Assembly (NCBI RefSeq): GCF_026107515.2
Contig: NZ_JAPCHW010000001.1
Coordinates: 372,001 to 436,000 of the forward strand
Reading direction: 5' to 3'
Source: Glutamicibacter sp. MNS18
GTDB lineage: Bacteria; Actinomycetota; Actinomycetes; Actinomycetales; Micrococcaceae
DNA: 64,000 nt
The position numbers and the translations under genes are program-made. Positions 24,883 through 34,043 of this stretch are shown here, one piece after another. Each line of letters begins with the position of its first letter. The stretch's first letter is position 1. Below the pieces are notes generated by a model that had not been told where the DNA came from, did no database searches, and worked only from the letters and a program-made list of their open reading frames with translations.

Positions 24883-25353
24883 TCAGTCCCTGTGCATGAC
24901 CGATGCCAGGTGATGGGTCAGCGGGACTCCGACGGCGGCCATGGCGAAATGGGTGGTGAGGATATCTCCTGCCAGTTCGAGGCGACGCCGGGTGGCGTCC
25001 ACCTGTTTGGCGCTCGCCGAGTTCACGATCCGTGATGCTAGCAAGCAGGTGAACCCGTCCGCGGACGACACCAGCGATCCTTCCGCCAACTCCGTCTGCC
25101 CCGTGGGCTGCGCCAGCACGAACTCCACCCTGGTCCCCTCGACAACACGCAGGTACCCGGTCTCCGTGTGCATGGGTGCACCGGCGGGGGACCATGTGCG
25201 CTGCAGGTAGTGGAGGAACGGTTTTCCCGCATCCGTGAACGTCACCTCTTCGGTGTAGCTGAACGAGTCGATGGTGGGGTACTGGCCAACGCCTTCACCC
25301 CGCCAGGTGCCGATGAGACCGGCAACTGCGGCCAGACCAGGGTGCGGTGTCAT
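24883..25353 (-). CDS. Nitrobindin-like FABP-family heme-binding protein (DUF1794)
   Basis: The 156-residue beta-barrel protein has the nitrobindin signature GTWRGEGVGQYP near the start and a C-terminal His region (VPLTHHLASVMHRD) that supplies the heme ligand in the family. Actinobacterial nitrobindins bind ferric heme and can isomerise peroxynitrite. ATG 25353 was chosen because AAAGGAC lies just upstream; the frame continues to 25380. Confidence 0.87.
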   Translation of the reverse strand: MTPHPGLAAVAGLIGTWRGEGVGQYPTIDSFSYTEEVTFTDAGKPFLHYLQRTWSPAGAPMHTETGYLRVVEGTRVEFVLAQPTGQTELAEGSLVSSADGFTCLLASRIVNSASAKQVDATRRRLELAGDILTTHFAMAAVGVPLTHHLASVMHRD

Positions 25354-26012
25354 GGGGTGTCCTTTCAGTGTGGATATCACCCCGCACCCTACCCTGTCTC
25401 ATTCTTGCGCGCGGTGCTCCATGGCCTCACGATCGAATGAGCGGCGGGGGAACCATAGCTTTGTCCGGAGTTCAGTGGAGACCGCTTTGACCTGGGAACC
25501 ACGTTGGCTGAATTGGAAGCACCTGGGATGACCCGCACGTTCCGGACGTCTGCAGCCCCCATGTGTGACTTGCCCTAGACGTTCGTCGGGCGATCACCAT
25601 CATGCAGCATTCAACCGGCGTTGCCCAGGCCCGGTATTGAAAGACACGAGGGCGGGTGGCAGCGACACATCAGGAACACTGTGCCTCGCATGGATGTCTG
25701 GCCGCACCCGTGAAGTTGGTGAACATGCGGCAATGACTTGAGGCGACGTGGCTGCCGCAATCGTGGACGGCGGCTCTGTGGATTTTCCACGCTAAACCGA
25801 AGAGACCGGTATTTGTTGGCCCGAATCCGATGAAAAGATCGCCTGGGGCAGCGAAAGCGCAGCCAGTCGCCTTGCCGGTCCCGGACCCAGGCCACGGTCC
25901 AGCGCCGCATGCCTGACGGAATCCTGTCTGGCGCAGACACGCTATGGCAGCAATGCTCCAAGGTTCGGCAGATTCGAGACCCAACCTCATGGGGAACGAT
26001 AGGATTCGTCCC
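25354..26012. other. 659-bp intergenic stretch without a supported gene
   Basis: Frames of 80-167 codons occur on the minus strand but their translations are Arg/Cys/Pro-rich and match nothing I know. TAGGAT at 26000-26005 is the likely -10 box of the next gene. Confidence 0.5.
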
Positions 26013-26525
26013 ATGGATAGTGCCTATTCGGCCATTGAGGTGCGCTTTGGGGGACAGCCCCGTGATGGTGTCCTTGAGTTGTTGGATGTCGCAGGTGTTC
26101 AACTGAACTCCCATGCCGAGACATTACTTGAACACCCGTCATTCGACCATCCGAGCGAGCGGACGATGCTTTTCACCTGTCGGGTCGTGGCGCACTTAGG
26201 ACTGCCCGACGGGGGTACCTTGTCGCAGATCTTCGCCAGCGCCCTCAACAGGGGTCTCAACCTCGTTCCGCTGGAGGCTGCGCCGTATCTGCGGTTGGCG
26301 TACTCTACTCAACCGAATGCGCCAGACTCGGAACTATCAGCCGGGCGTGCGCCCGACGGATCCATCCATATCGCATCCGAGCCAGTGGGCAGCGACGTGA
26401 TGTATCCGAAGGGGTTCTATTTGCGCATCGTGGACGAACAGGCGTGGCTGCGCGGGTATCGATGCGACGACAGCTATGTGTTCGACCCGGAACAGCAGTT
26501 CCTCTTCACGGTGCCCACGAATTAG
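26013..26525 (+). CDS. Conserved-looking hypothetical protein
   Basis: The 170-residue soluble protein has no signal or membrane segment. A C-terminal FYLRIVDEQAWLRGYRCDDS followed by YVFDPEQQFLF looks like a small single-domain family, but I cannot name it. ATG 26013 lies 7 nt after TAGGAT (26000-26005), a probable leaderless start; the frame extends to 25944. Confidence 0.7.
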   Translation: MDSAYSAIEVRFGGQPRDGVLELLDVAGVQLNSHAETLLEHPSFDHPSERTMLFTCRVVAHLGLPDGGTLSQIFASALNRGLNLVPLEAAPYLRLAYSTQPNAPDSELSAGRAPDGSIHIASEPVGSDVMYPKGFYLRIVDEQAWLRGYRCDDSYVFDPEQQFLFTVPTN

Positions 26526-26700
26526 ATAGGAAGTCGCGAGGACGTTCCCCACGGAGCCTTGCCCGTTATTCCTCGGTACCGCAGCCGTGCCGGCGATCGC
26601 TCCCACCATATCCAATGCGACAGGGAGGGGGCGGCACAGGCCGCTTTCCTCACCTCAGAGCAGTGCGTCTCCGGTGTCCCGGATGGCCCCGAATCCTCCC

Positions 26701-27717
26701 TCAGCCATGGGATATGTCTGTGGGCTGGGTGCTGACCACGATCTTGCCGCGGTGCCCTCCGGTGAGGACCGCTTCCAGCGCCTGCGGGGTACGCTCGAAC
26801 GGTTCGACCCGGTCGACGATGGGGCGTAGGACCGACTGGTCAATGAGACCGGCGATGTGGCGCAAGTGCTCGCCGTTGGGCTCGATGAACAGGAAACGGT
26901 AGGTGACACCCTGGCGACGGGCACGTCGGCGGATACCGGCGCTTAGCGCGGTGATGGCGAGCTTCACAGGGGCCTTGACTCCTACCCGTTTGGCAAAGTC
27001 CGGGTCCGGCGGGCCGGTGATTCCAATGACCGTTCCACCCGGCCGCAGCACCCCGAGCGACTTCTTCAGGACATCGCCGCCCTGCGTGTCCAGCACCAGG
27101 TCGACGTCCCGGACCCTCTGGGCGAAGTCCTCGCTACCGTAGTCAATGACGATATCCGCCCCGAGATCACGAACGAAATCGGCATTGGCGGAACTGACCG
27201 TGGTCGCGACGGTGGCACCCAGGTGCTTGGCAAGTTGGATGGCGATCGCTCCGACGCCTCCGGAACCCCCATGGATCAGGACCGTCTGCCCCTTGCGTAA
27301 CTGCCCCATGTTCACCAGCCCCTGCCATGCGGTCAATCCGACGACGGGCAGCGAGGCGGCTTCAACGAGACTCGCGGAGCGTGGGGCGGGCGCCAGATGT
27401 TTCTGATCGATGGCGATAACTTCGGCGAAGCCACCCGTTTGCGCTAGATCCACGTATGCGAAGACCTGCATCCCGATCGGGAAGCCTTCGACGTCCTTGC
27501 CCGTGGCGATGACCTCGCCGGCGAACTCGCTGCCCATGACCAGTGGCAAGGCGAAAGGGAAGATCCGCGCGAACTCGCCGGTCCGGACACGCTCGTCGGC
27601 GTGGTTGATTCCCGCCGCGGACATCCGGACCAGCACCTCGTGGTCACCGGGGACGGGTTCAGGCATGTCGATCTGCCGCAGCGGTGAGCGGTACTTCTCC
27701 AGGACGAAAGCCTTCAT
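26701..27717 (-). CDS. NADP-dependent zinc-independent alcohol dehydrogenase/quinone oxidoreductase (MDR family)
   Basis: The 338-residue MDR protein has SAAGINHADERVRTGEF, GSEFAGEVIATG and the NADP loop VLIHGGSGGVGAIAIQLAKH. Structural-zinc cysteines are missing, as in quinone oxidoreductases. It is divergent from an HxlR regulator whose relatives sense quinones or aldehydes and control such reductases, so regulation by 27829-28263 is likely. Confidence 0.9.
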   Translation of the reverse strand: MKAFVLEKYRSPLRQIDMPEPVPGDHEVLVRMSAAGINHADERVRTGEFARIFPFALPLVMGSEFAGEVIATGKDVEGFPIGMQVFAYVDLAQTGGFAEVIAIDQKHLAPAPRSASLVEAASLPVVGLTAWQGLVNMGQLRKGQTVLIHGGSGGVGAIAIQLAKHLGATVATTVSSANADFVRDLGADIVIDYGSEDFAQRVRDVDLVLDTQGGDVLKKSLGVLRPGGTVIGITGPPDPDFAKRVGVKAPVKLAITALSAGIRRRARRQGVTYRFLFIEPNGEHLRHIAGLIDQSVLRPIVDRVEPFERTPQALEAVLTGGHRGKIVVSTQPTDISHG

Positions 27718-27778
27718 GATGTTCCTGTCTATGGATATACGGGCAGCGAATCCGGCACCGAGTAAAGTGGTTATAAAC

Positions 27779-27792
27779 TGTTACTAGTGACA
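27779..27792. promoter_or_regulatory. Possible HxlR operator between divergent genes
   Basis: TGTTACTAGTGACA is palindromic at all but one pair and lies midway in the 111-bp divergent region between the MDR oxidoreductase and the HxlR gene. HxlR proteins bind such inverted repeats as dimers. Confidence 0.5.
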
Positions 27793-27828
27793 ATAGGGGT
27801 AGTGGTAACATAATGCAATCGCATAGGA

Positions 27829-28263
27829 GTGAATGTGATCTCAACACCACGGTCGGGGTGCCCGGTCAATCGTGCACTGGAAGTGCTGGGGGACCGATGG
27901 ACCTTGATTATCCTTCGTGACATTGCGGCCTACGGTCGCCGTGGTTTCCGTGAGCTGCTGAACGCCAATGATGAAGGTATTAGCGCTCCGGTCCTGTCCC
28001 GTCGTCTGACGGATCTGACCGAGGCCGGCCTGCTGACGAAGGTGGAATCCTCCCGTGGGAAGCAGGGACGCTACTCGCTGACCGAGCTGGGCATCCGCAC
28101 CGTTCCGGTGATGGTGGAACTTGCGAGGTTTGGTGCCGTTTTTGATCCCCAGGCTGCGGGGCAGCTGCCATCGTTCCTGCAGCAGGGTGGCGACTTCGCC
28201 TCTCGGCTTGATGAGCTACGGCAGGAGCACCTGGGTGAGGATGCACCGGCGTCAGCCGGCTGA
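27829..28263 (+). CDS. HxlR-family winged-helix regulator
   Basis: The 144-residue protein has CPVNRALEVLGDRWTLIILR, FRELLNANDEGISAPVLSRR, LTDLTEAGLLTKV and the wing YSLTELG, the full HxlR domain. The N-terminal Cys 11 is a position used for redox or electrophile sensing in some relatives. It probably regulates the divergent oxidoreductase. Confidence 0.92.
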   Translation: MNVISTPRSGCPVNRALEVLGDRWTLIILRDIAAYGRRGFRELLNANDEGISAPVLSRRLTDLTEAGLLTKVESSRGKQGRYSLTELGIRTVPVMVELARFGAVFDPQAAGQLPSFLQQGGDFASRLDELRQEHLGEDAPASAG

Positions 28264-28517
28264 TTCCTTGAACGGTACGTCGATCGCGTCGAGCACATCG
28301 AGTTCATTCGATTGCTGATGGGATCATCTGTGGGGTGTGACCGGACTGTGCCTTGATGAGCGTGATTGGAAGTGGGGGCGAGAGCGCCTGATCATTCCCG
28401 CCCACGGCTGTTTCCTGCGCAGGAAGTGCGGGCCCTTGCGCACTTTTCACTGTGTGGGAGGGACGTTGGGCCGGAACGGCCCTGTGGCGTGGCTACCAAT
28501 CGTTGGTAAATTCGGGT

Positions 28518-28652
28518 GTGGCCGCTGATACCTCGCGAGGCGTTGACGATCATTGTGCAGACTTTCTTGCCGAGCAGGTGAACACGGGTCGATATCGTTC
28601 TGCGAGCGAGGCCGTGCGCCGGTTTGCGTTTGTTGATGCCAGGAACTCATGA
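28518..28652 (+). pseudogene. Truncated ParD-type antitoxin
   Basis: The 44-codon frame keeps the start of a ParD ribbon-helix-helix protein (SRGVDDHCADFLAEQVNTGR then YRSASEAVRR) but ends after FAFVDARNS, about half the usual length, without the toxin-binding tail. Its stop overlaps the ParE start by 4 bp (28649-28652). Confidence 0.75.
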
Positions 28653-28891
28653 GGTCGTTGGCGCTGTCACCGGCGGAGCAGCGAGACCTGACATCCATCT
28701 GGGACTACATTTCCGAACACCGGGGCGTCAGGCAAGCTGACAAAATTCATTCGCGAAAGCCAGGCTTCAGTGGAACGCGTAGCTGTCGATCCGGAACGTT
28801 GTCCCTGGGCCTTGATGTTGTGCCGATAAGGGGAACTCCAGAGGATGTTCCTGGGCCGGGATCCGCCAGAAGCCTCATCTGTTCATCGTGA
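28649..28891 (+). pseudogene. Frameshifted ParE-type toxin
   Basis: The frame opens with LALSPAEQRDLTSIWDYISE, HRGVRQADK, typical ParE. After ADK homology jumps to the next frame (FIRESQASVERVAVDPER), which fits one extra A in the AAAA at about 28740-28743. That second frame soon ends too. Toxin and antitoxin are therefore both broken. Confidence 0.82.
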
Positions 28892-29249
28892 TCGCCGATT
28901 CAGCCGGGCAGTGGCCCTCCGGGGCAGCCGACGGGCCTATGGCCACGAGCATGGTTGCGGCCGGATGTCGGGGGAGGCACTGTGCCAGGGCCCTGGCACA
29001 TGAAGCCGCGATAGACCGGGTGCACCGCTGGAATCCTGGCGAGGGGCGCCTCGACGGTCTATGGGCCGCTGCTGTCCGGGTCAATGCCGGCGATCGTCAT
29101 CAACGAATGACACCGAAGGGTGGGCAGCTGCATGCCGGCCTGTTGCCGCGGATGTCCACCCCACGGTGAAGGACTGTCAACGGGGCGATGTCTGGTTCGG
29201 GCACCGGCAGGATTGAAGGTCCTGTCGGTGCCCGGGGCCGATGGTTGCG
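28892..29249. other. 358-bp intergenic stretch with one hairpin
   Basis: No supported gene. It contains the hairpin at 29198-29234, downstream of the minus-strand GNAT gene. Confidence 0.5.
29198..29234. terminator. Hairpin downstream of the GNAT gene
   Basis: Arms of 15 nt (29198-29212 and 29220-29234) pair throughout with one G-U and a 7-nt loop. No T-run follows on either strand, so intrinsic termination is uncertain, but its position 16 bp after the stop suits it. Confidence 0.5.
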
Positions 29250-29666
29250 TTAGCCGAACTTGGCGAAGGCGCGGATCGGGGTGTCCAGCTCGCGGATCTC
29301 GGTGAAGCCCATCGACCGGTAGAACGCGTGCTGGCCGGGTTCATCGTCGGTAATGAGCAGTTTCTGCCGGACGTCGCCAAACGGCTCGAATGCCCGGTGG
29401 AACAGCTCCCTGCCGATCCCTGCACGGTGGTAGTCGGGCGTGACCAGGATGTCCTGCAGGTACACGATGCTCAGCCCGTCGCCGACCACACGCGCGAGTC
29501 CGACCAGCTGGTCGTGATCCCACGCCGTGACGACGAATAGGGACGCGGCCACCGCTGCCTCAAGTCGTGCCGGTTCCCTGGTGTAGGCGGTCCAGCCCAC
29601 TGCGGTGTACAGGCCGATGAGCTGGCCGCGTTCCGGAAGATGCCCGACACGGTAGGTAATTCCCAT
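29250..29666 (-). CDS. GNAT-family N-acetyltransferase
   Basis: The 138-residue protein reads MGITYRVGHLPERGQLIGLY, YLQDILVTPDYHRAGIGREL (acetyl-CoA loop) and AFYRSMGFTEI. Substrate unknown. ATG 29666 gives the family length; the longer open frame to 30140 overlaps the next gene and is rejected. Confidence 0.9.
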   Translation of the reverse strand: MGITYRVGHLPERGQLIGLYTAVGWTAYTREPARLEAAVAASLFVVTAWDHDQLVGLARVVGDGLSIVYLQDILVTPDYHRAGIGRELFHRAFEPFGDVRQKLLITDDEPGQHAFYRSMGFTEIRELDTPIRAFAKFG

Positions 29667-29772
29667 GCCGCCAGTCTTGCATCCTCGGCGCACGCCTGAG
29701 GCATTGGACCCCGGCGAAACGCCTGGATGTTGCAAAGATGCCCCGACGGCCCCGGAGGGGGATAATCCTCGT

Positions 29773-30714
29773 ATGCACAGTGACCAGCTGAACCGGGTTC
29801 CCGGAATCGACACGGCGCCGCCTGCAACCGACGTCGCCCTGGCGGTTGCCGACGCGCTCCTTCCCGCGCCGCTGCCTCCGGCACTGGTCGAGTTCCTGCT
29901 GGTCTGCGATGGTGCCCGGGTGGGCGCGTTGGAGGTATTCACTGCCGAGGGCATCACCGAGGCGACGAATGAGGGCGCGCATTCCTGGCAGCTGCAGGGC
30001 AGTCTGGTCATCGGGAGCACCGGCACGGGCCGTGCACTGGTGATGAGTGGAATGCATGACGAGGTGTACGAGGTCGACGATGAAAGCTGGGATGAGGGCT
30101 CACTGCAGCTCACTTCCGATAGCCCGCTGGACCTGTTCATTCGTCACCAGGGACGTGAACTCCGTGCCCGTGATCGCTGGTGGGCATATCCCGCGCTGGG
30201 TGGGGCTATCGAGCAGATCCGGCGGAGTATCACGCGCGATGCGGAGTCGTTGCTGGCTGTGCCGATCGGTGCCCGGGTGGGGGAGGAGCTACCCCGGTGG
30301 ATGGCAGGTTTCCAACGGGCCGATGTCAAGCATTTCGGGGGCCGGCCGCTCTCGGAAGATTTCGAGGACCGGCTGCTCAACTACCGCCCCGACCCGCCGA
30401 TGCCGGGTTTGTCGGTGAAATTCCAGTGGCTCGAAGCCTGCGACGCGATCATTGATCCGGTTCTGCGCGAGCGGGTTCGTGGCGCATCCGTGTCAACCGC
30501 CATCCCTGGTCTGGACCGTCCGGTCGGGGCCGGGGATCGTACCGTCGTCGACGACATCCGGTCCAACGCGTTCCTCGCGCTGCTCGGCAAGGCCCGCGAT
30601 GATCTTGCCGCGCTCGCCGAGGGCGACACCGGCGTGCGGAGATCTCCGGTGGGACGGCTCGCCCAGGTGTACCTGGCCGGTCATATCCCGGTCAGCTTCG
30701 ACGTCGCGCTCTGA
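29773..30714 (+). CDS. SUKH/SMI1-KNR4-like protein
   Basis: The first half resembles the SUKH fold: LPPALVEFLLVCDGARVGAL, the loading VFTAEGI, then GSLVIGSTGTGRALVMSG, and an acidic DDESWDEG. SUKH proteins are often immunity proteins for polymorphic toxins. The C-terminal half (about residues 150-313) has no family I recognise. ATG 29773 lies 6 nt after GATAAT (29761-29766), a leaderless layout. No toxin gene is visible nearby. Confidence 0.6.
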   Translation: MHSDQLNRVPGIDTAPPATDVALAVADALLPAPLPPALVEFLLVCDGARVGALEVFTAEGITEATNEGAHSWQLQGSLVIGSTGTGRALVMSGMHDEVYEVDDESWDEGSLQLTSDSPLDLFIRHQGRELRARDRWWAYPALGGAIEQIRRSITRDAESLLAVPIGARVGEELPRWMAGFQRADVKHFGGRPLSEDFEDRLLNYRPDPPMPGLSVKFQWLEACDAIIDPVLRERVRGASVSTAIPGLDRPVGAGDRTVVDDIRSNAFLALLGKARDDLAALAEGDTGVRRSPVGRLAQVYLAGHIPVSFDVAL

Positions 30715-30841
30715 GCAAGCCCCGGGCGACCCGGGCGGTGCGGATGAAAATGCGGATTGCTGTCCCTCCCTGCCGGTCGGCAATGTCGGCTATCGTCGAG
30801 CGTGTGGGCTGTGGAATCGAACAATGGGAAGGGCATGGCGC

Positions 30842-31441
30842 ATGAACATGGAGAATGACCGGGCATATGACGACTTCGATTGGGCCGGGCTTGAATCCGC
30901 GGCCGTCGAGCATATTTTGCGTGCGGTGCGCCAGGTGCGTCAGGGGCACGCAGCTGAGCGCATGTACGGCGCCATCGTCCATGAGTTCTACGGGGACGGC
31001 ACCCAGGTCTCCTGGCCCCTCGTTTCCATCGGCACCGATGAGTCGCTGGCCCGCGTGGTCGAGGGCTACCGGCAGAAGCATCCGGGGCAGGACTGGGACT
31101 GGTCCGGCATGCTGCGCTGGTCCGGATCCGACCTGGAATACATCGTGGAAGCCGGCGATGTCGAAAAAGGCTGGGCGCGCAGTCTCCAGGAATACGCGGC
31201 CCGGCAACCGGAAGCGGCATGGTTCGACGTCTACAACCGGTTCCTGCGCAGTTTTCCCTCGGCGGTGAGGCACGCCGACGCGCTGCTTCGCGCTGCGGGC
31301 GAGGTGGACGAGGACTTCATCGCCGTCGCGATGGATGAGGAAGGCACGCTGGTGCCGTTGAGTGTCAGCCGTTCCGTTCTTCACGCGCACTTCCCGGACC
31401 ATCTGTGTGAGACCATGCCGGAGGACCCGCCGCTGAACTGA
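30842..31441 (+). CDS. Hypothetical protein, possibly DUF4303-like
   Basis: The 199-residue soluble protein has FDWAGLESAAVEHILRAVRQ at the N-terminus, AIVHEFYGDGTQVSWPLVSI and SDLEYIVEAG, weakly like DUF4303 proteins, which are common immunity-type proteins. It follows the SUKH-like gene by 127 bp on the same strand. GGGAAGGGC lies upstream of ATG 30842. Confidence 0.5.
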   Translation: MNMENDRAYDDFDWAGLESAAVEHILRAVRQVRQGHAAERMYGAIVHEFYGDGTQVSWPLVSIGTDESLARVVEGYRQKHPGQDWDWSGMLRWSGSDLEYIVEAGDVEKGWARSLQEYAARQPEAAWFDVYNRFLRSFPSAVRHADALLRAAGEVDEDFIAVAMDEEGTLVPLSVSRSVLHAHFPDHLCETMPEDPPLN

Positions 31442-31469
31442 GGTGTCGGGGCCGGGAGGTTAGCGGCGG

Positions 31470-32060
31470 CTAGGAATCCGTTCGGAGGCTCATCGACACA
31501 TAGGACTGGAACCCGGCGCGTTTGGCGAATTTCACCGGGCGCCGCCGGGATTCGGTGAAACCGAGCTTGCGGTACAACGCCAAGGCGGCGGCGTTTGTGT
31601 CCTTGATATCGCGGAGCACGAATTCCTTGAACGGCAACCGCAGCAGGTGCCCCAGCAGTGCGGTGGCCACCCCCTGGCCCTGGTGCTGCGGCGCGGTGGC
31701 CACGAAACCGATCTCGGCCAGTCCCAGCCGTGCGCCACTGTAGGCCCCGAGGAACTGGTTCCGGACGATGAAGTAGCTGATCGTTCCGTGCCAACCGCCC
31801 AATGCACGTTGGAAATCCCGGCGGCCGGGTGCGAAGCACTCCTGGTCGCCTTCGGTCACGGTCGCCACCGCCGCCGGTGTCCCGTCGAGCAAGGCCACGT
31901 GGAAACGCTCAAGGATGAGCATGTGCTCGAAGGCGTCCACCAGGGCGGTCGCATCCTTCGAGAAGTACTCGAAGTCCTCGGCGAACCCGGTGACGAGCAC
32001 CTCGGTGATGCCCCGGCGGAACCCTTCGCCCAGCTCATCTCCGCGTTTGATCTCAATCAT
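31470..32060 (-). CDS. GNAT-family N-acetyltransferase, co-transcribed with TetR
   Basis: The 196-residue protein has an acetyl-CoA loop VATAPQHQGQGVATALLGHL and ALALYRKLGFTESRRRPVK. Its start overlaps the stop of the TetR gene by 4 bp, so the two form an operon controlled from 32671-32700. Some relatives in such pairs give resistance, but the substrate cannot be inferred. Confidence 0.88.
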   Translation of the reverse strand: MIEIKRGDELGEGFRRGITEVLVTGFAEDFEYFSKDATALVDAFEHMLILERFHVALLDGTPAAVATVTEGDQECFAPGRRDFQRALGGWHGTISYFIVRNQFLGAYSGARLGLAEIGFVATAPQHQGQGVATALLGHLLRLPFKEFVLRDIKDTNAAALALYRKLGFTESRRRPVKFAKRAGFQSYVSMSLRTDS

Positions 32061-32674
32061 GGTTGTCCTTTGCCAGTGAGCAGGCGCAGCACAACATCCA
32101 CGCCGGGGTCGGTCAGGGCGTCGCGGATCACCGGACGCATGGTTGCCATGCCGGAGAGCATGGCGAAGTAGAAGGCGGTCAGCTGCTCCGGGTCGCCTGG
32201 CGCGAACTGCCCGGCGGCCTGCCCCCGGCGTATGAGGCCGGCGAAGGTGTCCCACAGCGAACGCTGATCGGCCGCGAGCCGGGCCGCCGTTCCCGCCGGG
32301 GTATCGCTGAGGAAGCCGTGGTTGATGACGAGATAGAACTCGGCGGCGCCATGGTCCGTCGCGAGGTCGGTGAGGAAGTCCCGGGTGAACCCGCGGACCG
32401 TAGCCAGTGGATCACCGGTACCGGACAGCGCCCGGGAAGCCGACTCCAGACCGAGTGCGGCCTGTTGCAGCAGCTTATCGAACAACGCTTCCTTGCCTGC
32501 GTAGTGCCGGTAGATTGAGCCGACGCTGAGCCCGGCCTCGTTGGCGATATGCCGGATACTCGATGCCGCGAATCCATGCCGTGCGAAGACGCGGATCGCG
32601 GCATCCTCGATCGCCTGGCGCGTAGTCTCGCGCAAGGCCCGATTCTGTTCTGCTGCCCGCACGATTGCCCCCAT
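32057..32674 (-). CDS. TetR-family regulator
   Basis: The 205-residue protein has the TetR helix-turn-helix (AAIRVFARHGFAASSIRHIA, then EAGLSVGSIYRHYAGKEALF) and a divergent ligand-binding domain. Its start codon is inside a perfect 30-bp palindrome, so strong autorepression is likely. Confidence 0.93.
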   Translation of the reverse strand: MGAIVRAAEQNRALRETTRQAIEDAAIRVFARHGFAASSIRHIANEAGLSVGSIYRHYAGKEALFDKLLQQAALGLESASRALSGTGDPLATVRGFTRDFLTDLATDHGAAEFYLVINHGFLSDTPAGTAARLAADQRSLWDTFAGLIRRGQAAGQFAPGDPEQLTAFYFAMLSGMATMRPVIRDALTDPGVDVVLRLLTGKGQP

Positions 32675-32700
32675 GGAATGAACTGATGTTCATTCCATGG
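32671..32700. promoter_or_regulatory. Perfect 30-bp palindrome, TetR operator
   Basis: Arms of 13 nt (CCATGGAATGAAC and complement) surround TGAT. The left arm contains the TetR start codon (complement of 32672-32674), so a bound dimer would sit over the beginning of the gene. Confidence 0.85.
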
Positions 32701-32842
32701 GTCGTTGCGTGCCGCAGGCAATACCCTCTGCCGTCGAACGGCTGCTGTGCCCGGTCTCCGGCGGCCGCCGGAGAGGCCAGGGTGGTATTCGGCCGGACCG
32801 ATGGCAGGATGGGTTGAGGACAGTGACCGAATAGGAGCCGGA

Positions 32843-33742
32843 TTGACGAACTTCACGGGCCTCAGTGCCTTTCCCCTCACCCCGTTTGCGGATGACCGTG
32901 TCGACGAACCGGCCTTCATCGGAATGGTCGAACGGTTGGCACAGGCCGGGGTCGACTCGATCACCGCACTGGGCTCGACTGGTTCCTACGCCTATCTTGA
33001 TCCAGCGGAACGCTCCCGGGTTGCGGAGTTGGCGGTCCGGCACGCCGGTCCGGTTCCGGTGTTCGTCGGGGTTGGTGCGCTGCGCACCTCACAGGTGCTG
33101 GCCAACCTCGCCTGCGCGGAGGAAGCCGGTGCAGCCGGTGTACTGCTCGCCCCGATGACCTATCAGCCGCTCACCAACGACGACGTGTTCGAACTGTTCC
33201 GCACCGTCTCCGAACGCTCCGCCTTGCCGGTGATTGTTTACGACAACCCCGGGACAACGCACTTCTGCTTCACCCCCGAGCTGTATGCCCGCATTGCCGA
33301 ACTGCCGGGTATCGCATCGATCAAGATCCCCGGTGTTCCCCTGGAACCGGAGCGGGCCCGGGCGCATATCGCCGGGATCCGTGCGGTCATACCGGAGCAC
33401 ATCACCATCGGTGTCTCCGGCGATGCCTTCGCCGCGACCGGATTGAACGCCGGGTGCGATGCCTGGTATTCGGTCATCGGCGGAACCCTTCCGGAAGCCG
33501 CGCTGACGATCACCCGGGCCGCGCAGCAGGGGCGCAACACCGACGCGATCGCAGAATCCGAACGACTGGCGCCGTTGTGGGGGTTGTTCACCGAATTCGG
33601 TGGCAGCCTGCGCGTGGTCGCGGCTATCGCCGAATACCTGGGGATCGCACCACCGCGCTGCCTGCCGTTGCCGATCCAGGGGTTGACTTCCGATGAACGT
33701 GCGCGTGTTGCCGGGGTGATCGACACGCTCGGTCTGGCCTAG
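32843..33742 (+). CDS. Dihydrodipicolinate synthase/N-acetylneuraminate lyase family protein
   Basis: The 299-residue TIM-barrel aldolase has GLSAFPLTPF, ALGSTGSYAYLDPAER, VIVYDNPGTT with the catalytic Tyr, and IASIKIPGV with the Schiff-base Lys. It is an accessory paralogue, not obviously DapA itself: the usual GTTGE motif reads GSTGS. TTG 32843 was chosen because AGGAG lies at 32833-32837. Confidence 0.85.
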   Translation: MTNFTGLSAFPLTPFADDRVDEPAFIGMVERLAQAGVDSITALGSTGSYAYLDPAERSRVAELAVRHAGPVPVFVGVGALRTSQVLANLACAEEAGAAGVLLAPMTYQPLTNDDVFELFRTVSERSALPVIVYDNPGTTHFCFTPELYARIAELPGIASIKIPGVPLEPERARAHIAGIRAVIPEHITIGVSGDAFAATGLNAGCDAWYSVIGGTLPEAALTITRAAQQGRNTDAIAESERLAPLWGLFTEFGGSLRVVAAIAEYLGIAPPRCLPLPIQGLTSDERARVAGVIDTLGLA

Positions 33743-34043
33743 CATTGACCGCACGGCGGTGTGCGCAGGGCAGCGGGTTGCGGAAGACAACGTGGTTCGC
33801 CGCGGCGGGTCCGTGTGCTGGTATCCCCGGGCGCTGATCCGGGCGGTCCCCGCGGAAACCGGAATGCGCTGGTTCGCGGGCGATGGCGGGAGCCGCCAAG
33901 CGGGTTCGGCGTAGGGGCCGATGGCTTCGTTGTCGGGAACGTCATACGCTGCGGGCAAGAGCTCCGGCCATGGCGTTGGCACCGGTGGAGTCCCTGGTAT
34001 CCGTCGGTTCCCAGGGGCCCGCCTCGGCCAATGCTCTAGAACA
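33743..34043. other. 301-bp intergenic stretch without a supported gene
   Basis: Nothing convincing is seen here between the convergent DapA-like and GNAT genes. Confidence 0.5.

Noticed and set aside
25611-26114. 167-codon minus-strand frame
   Set aside because: It overlaps the leaderless start at 26013, and its composition is unlike coding sequence.
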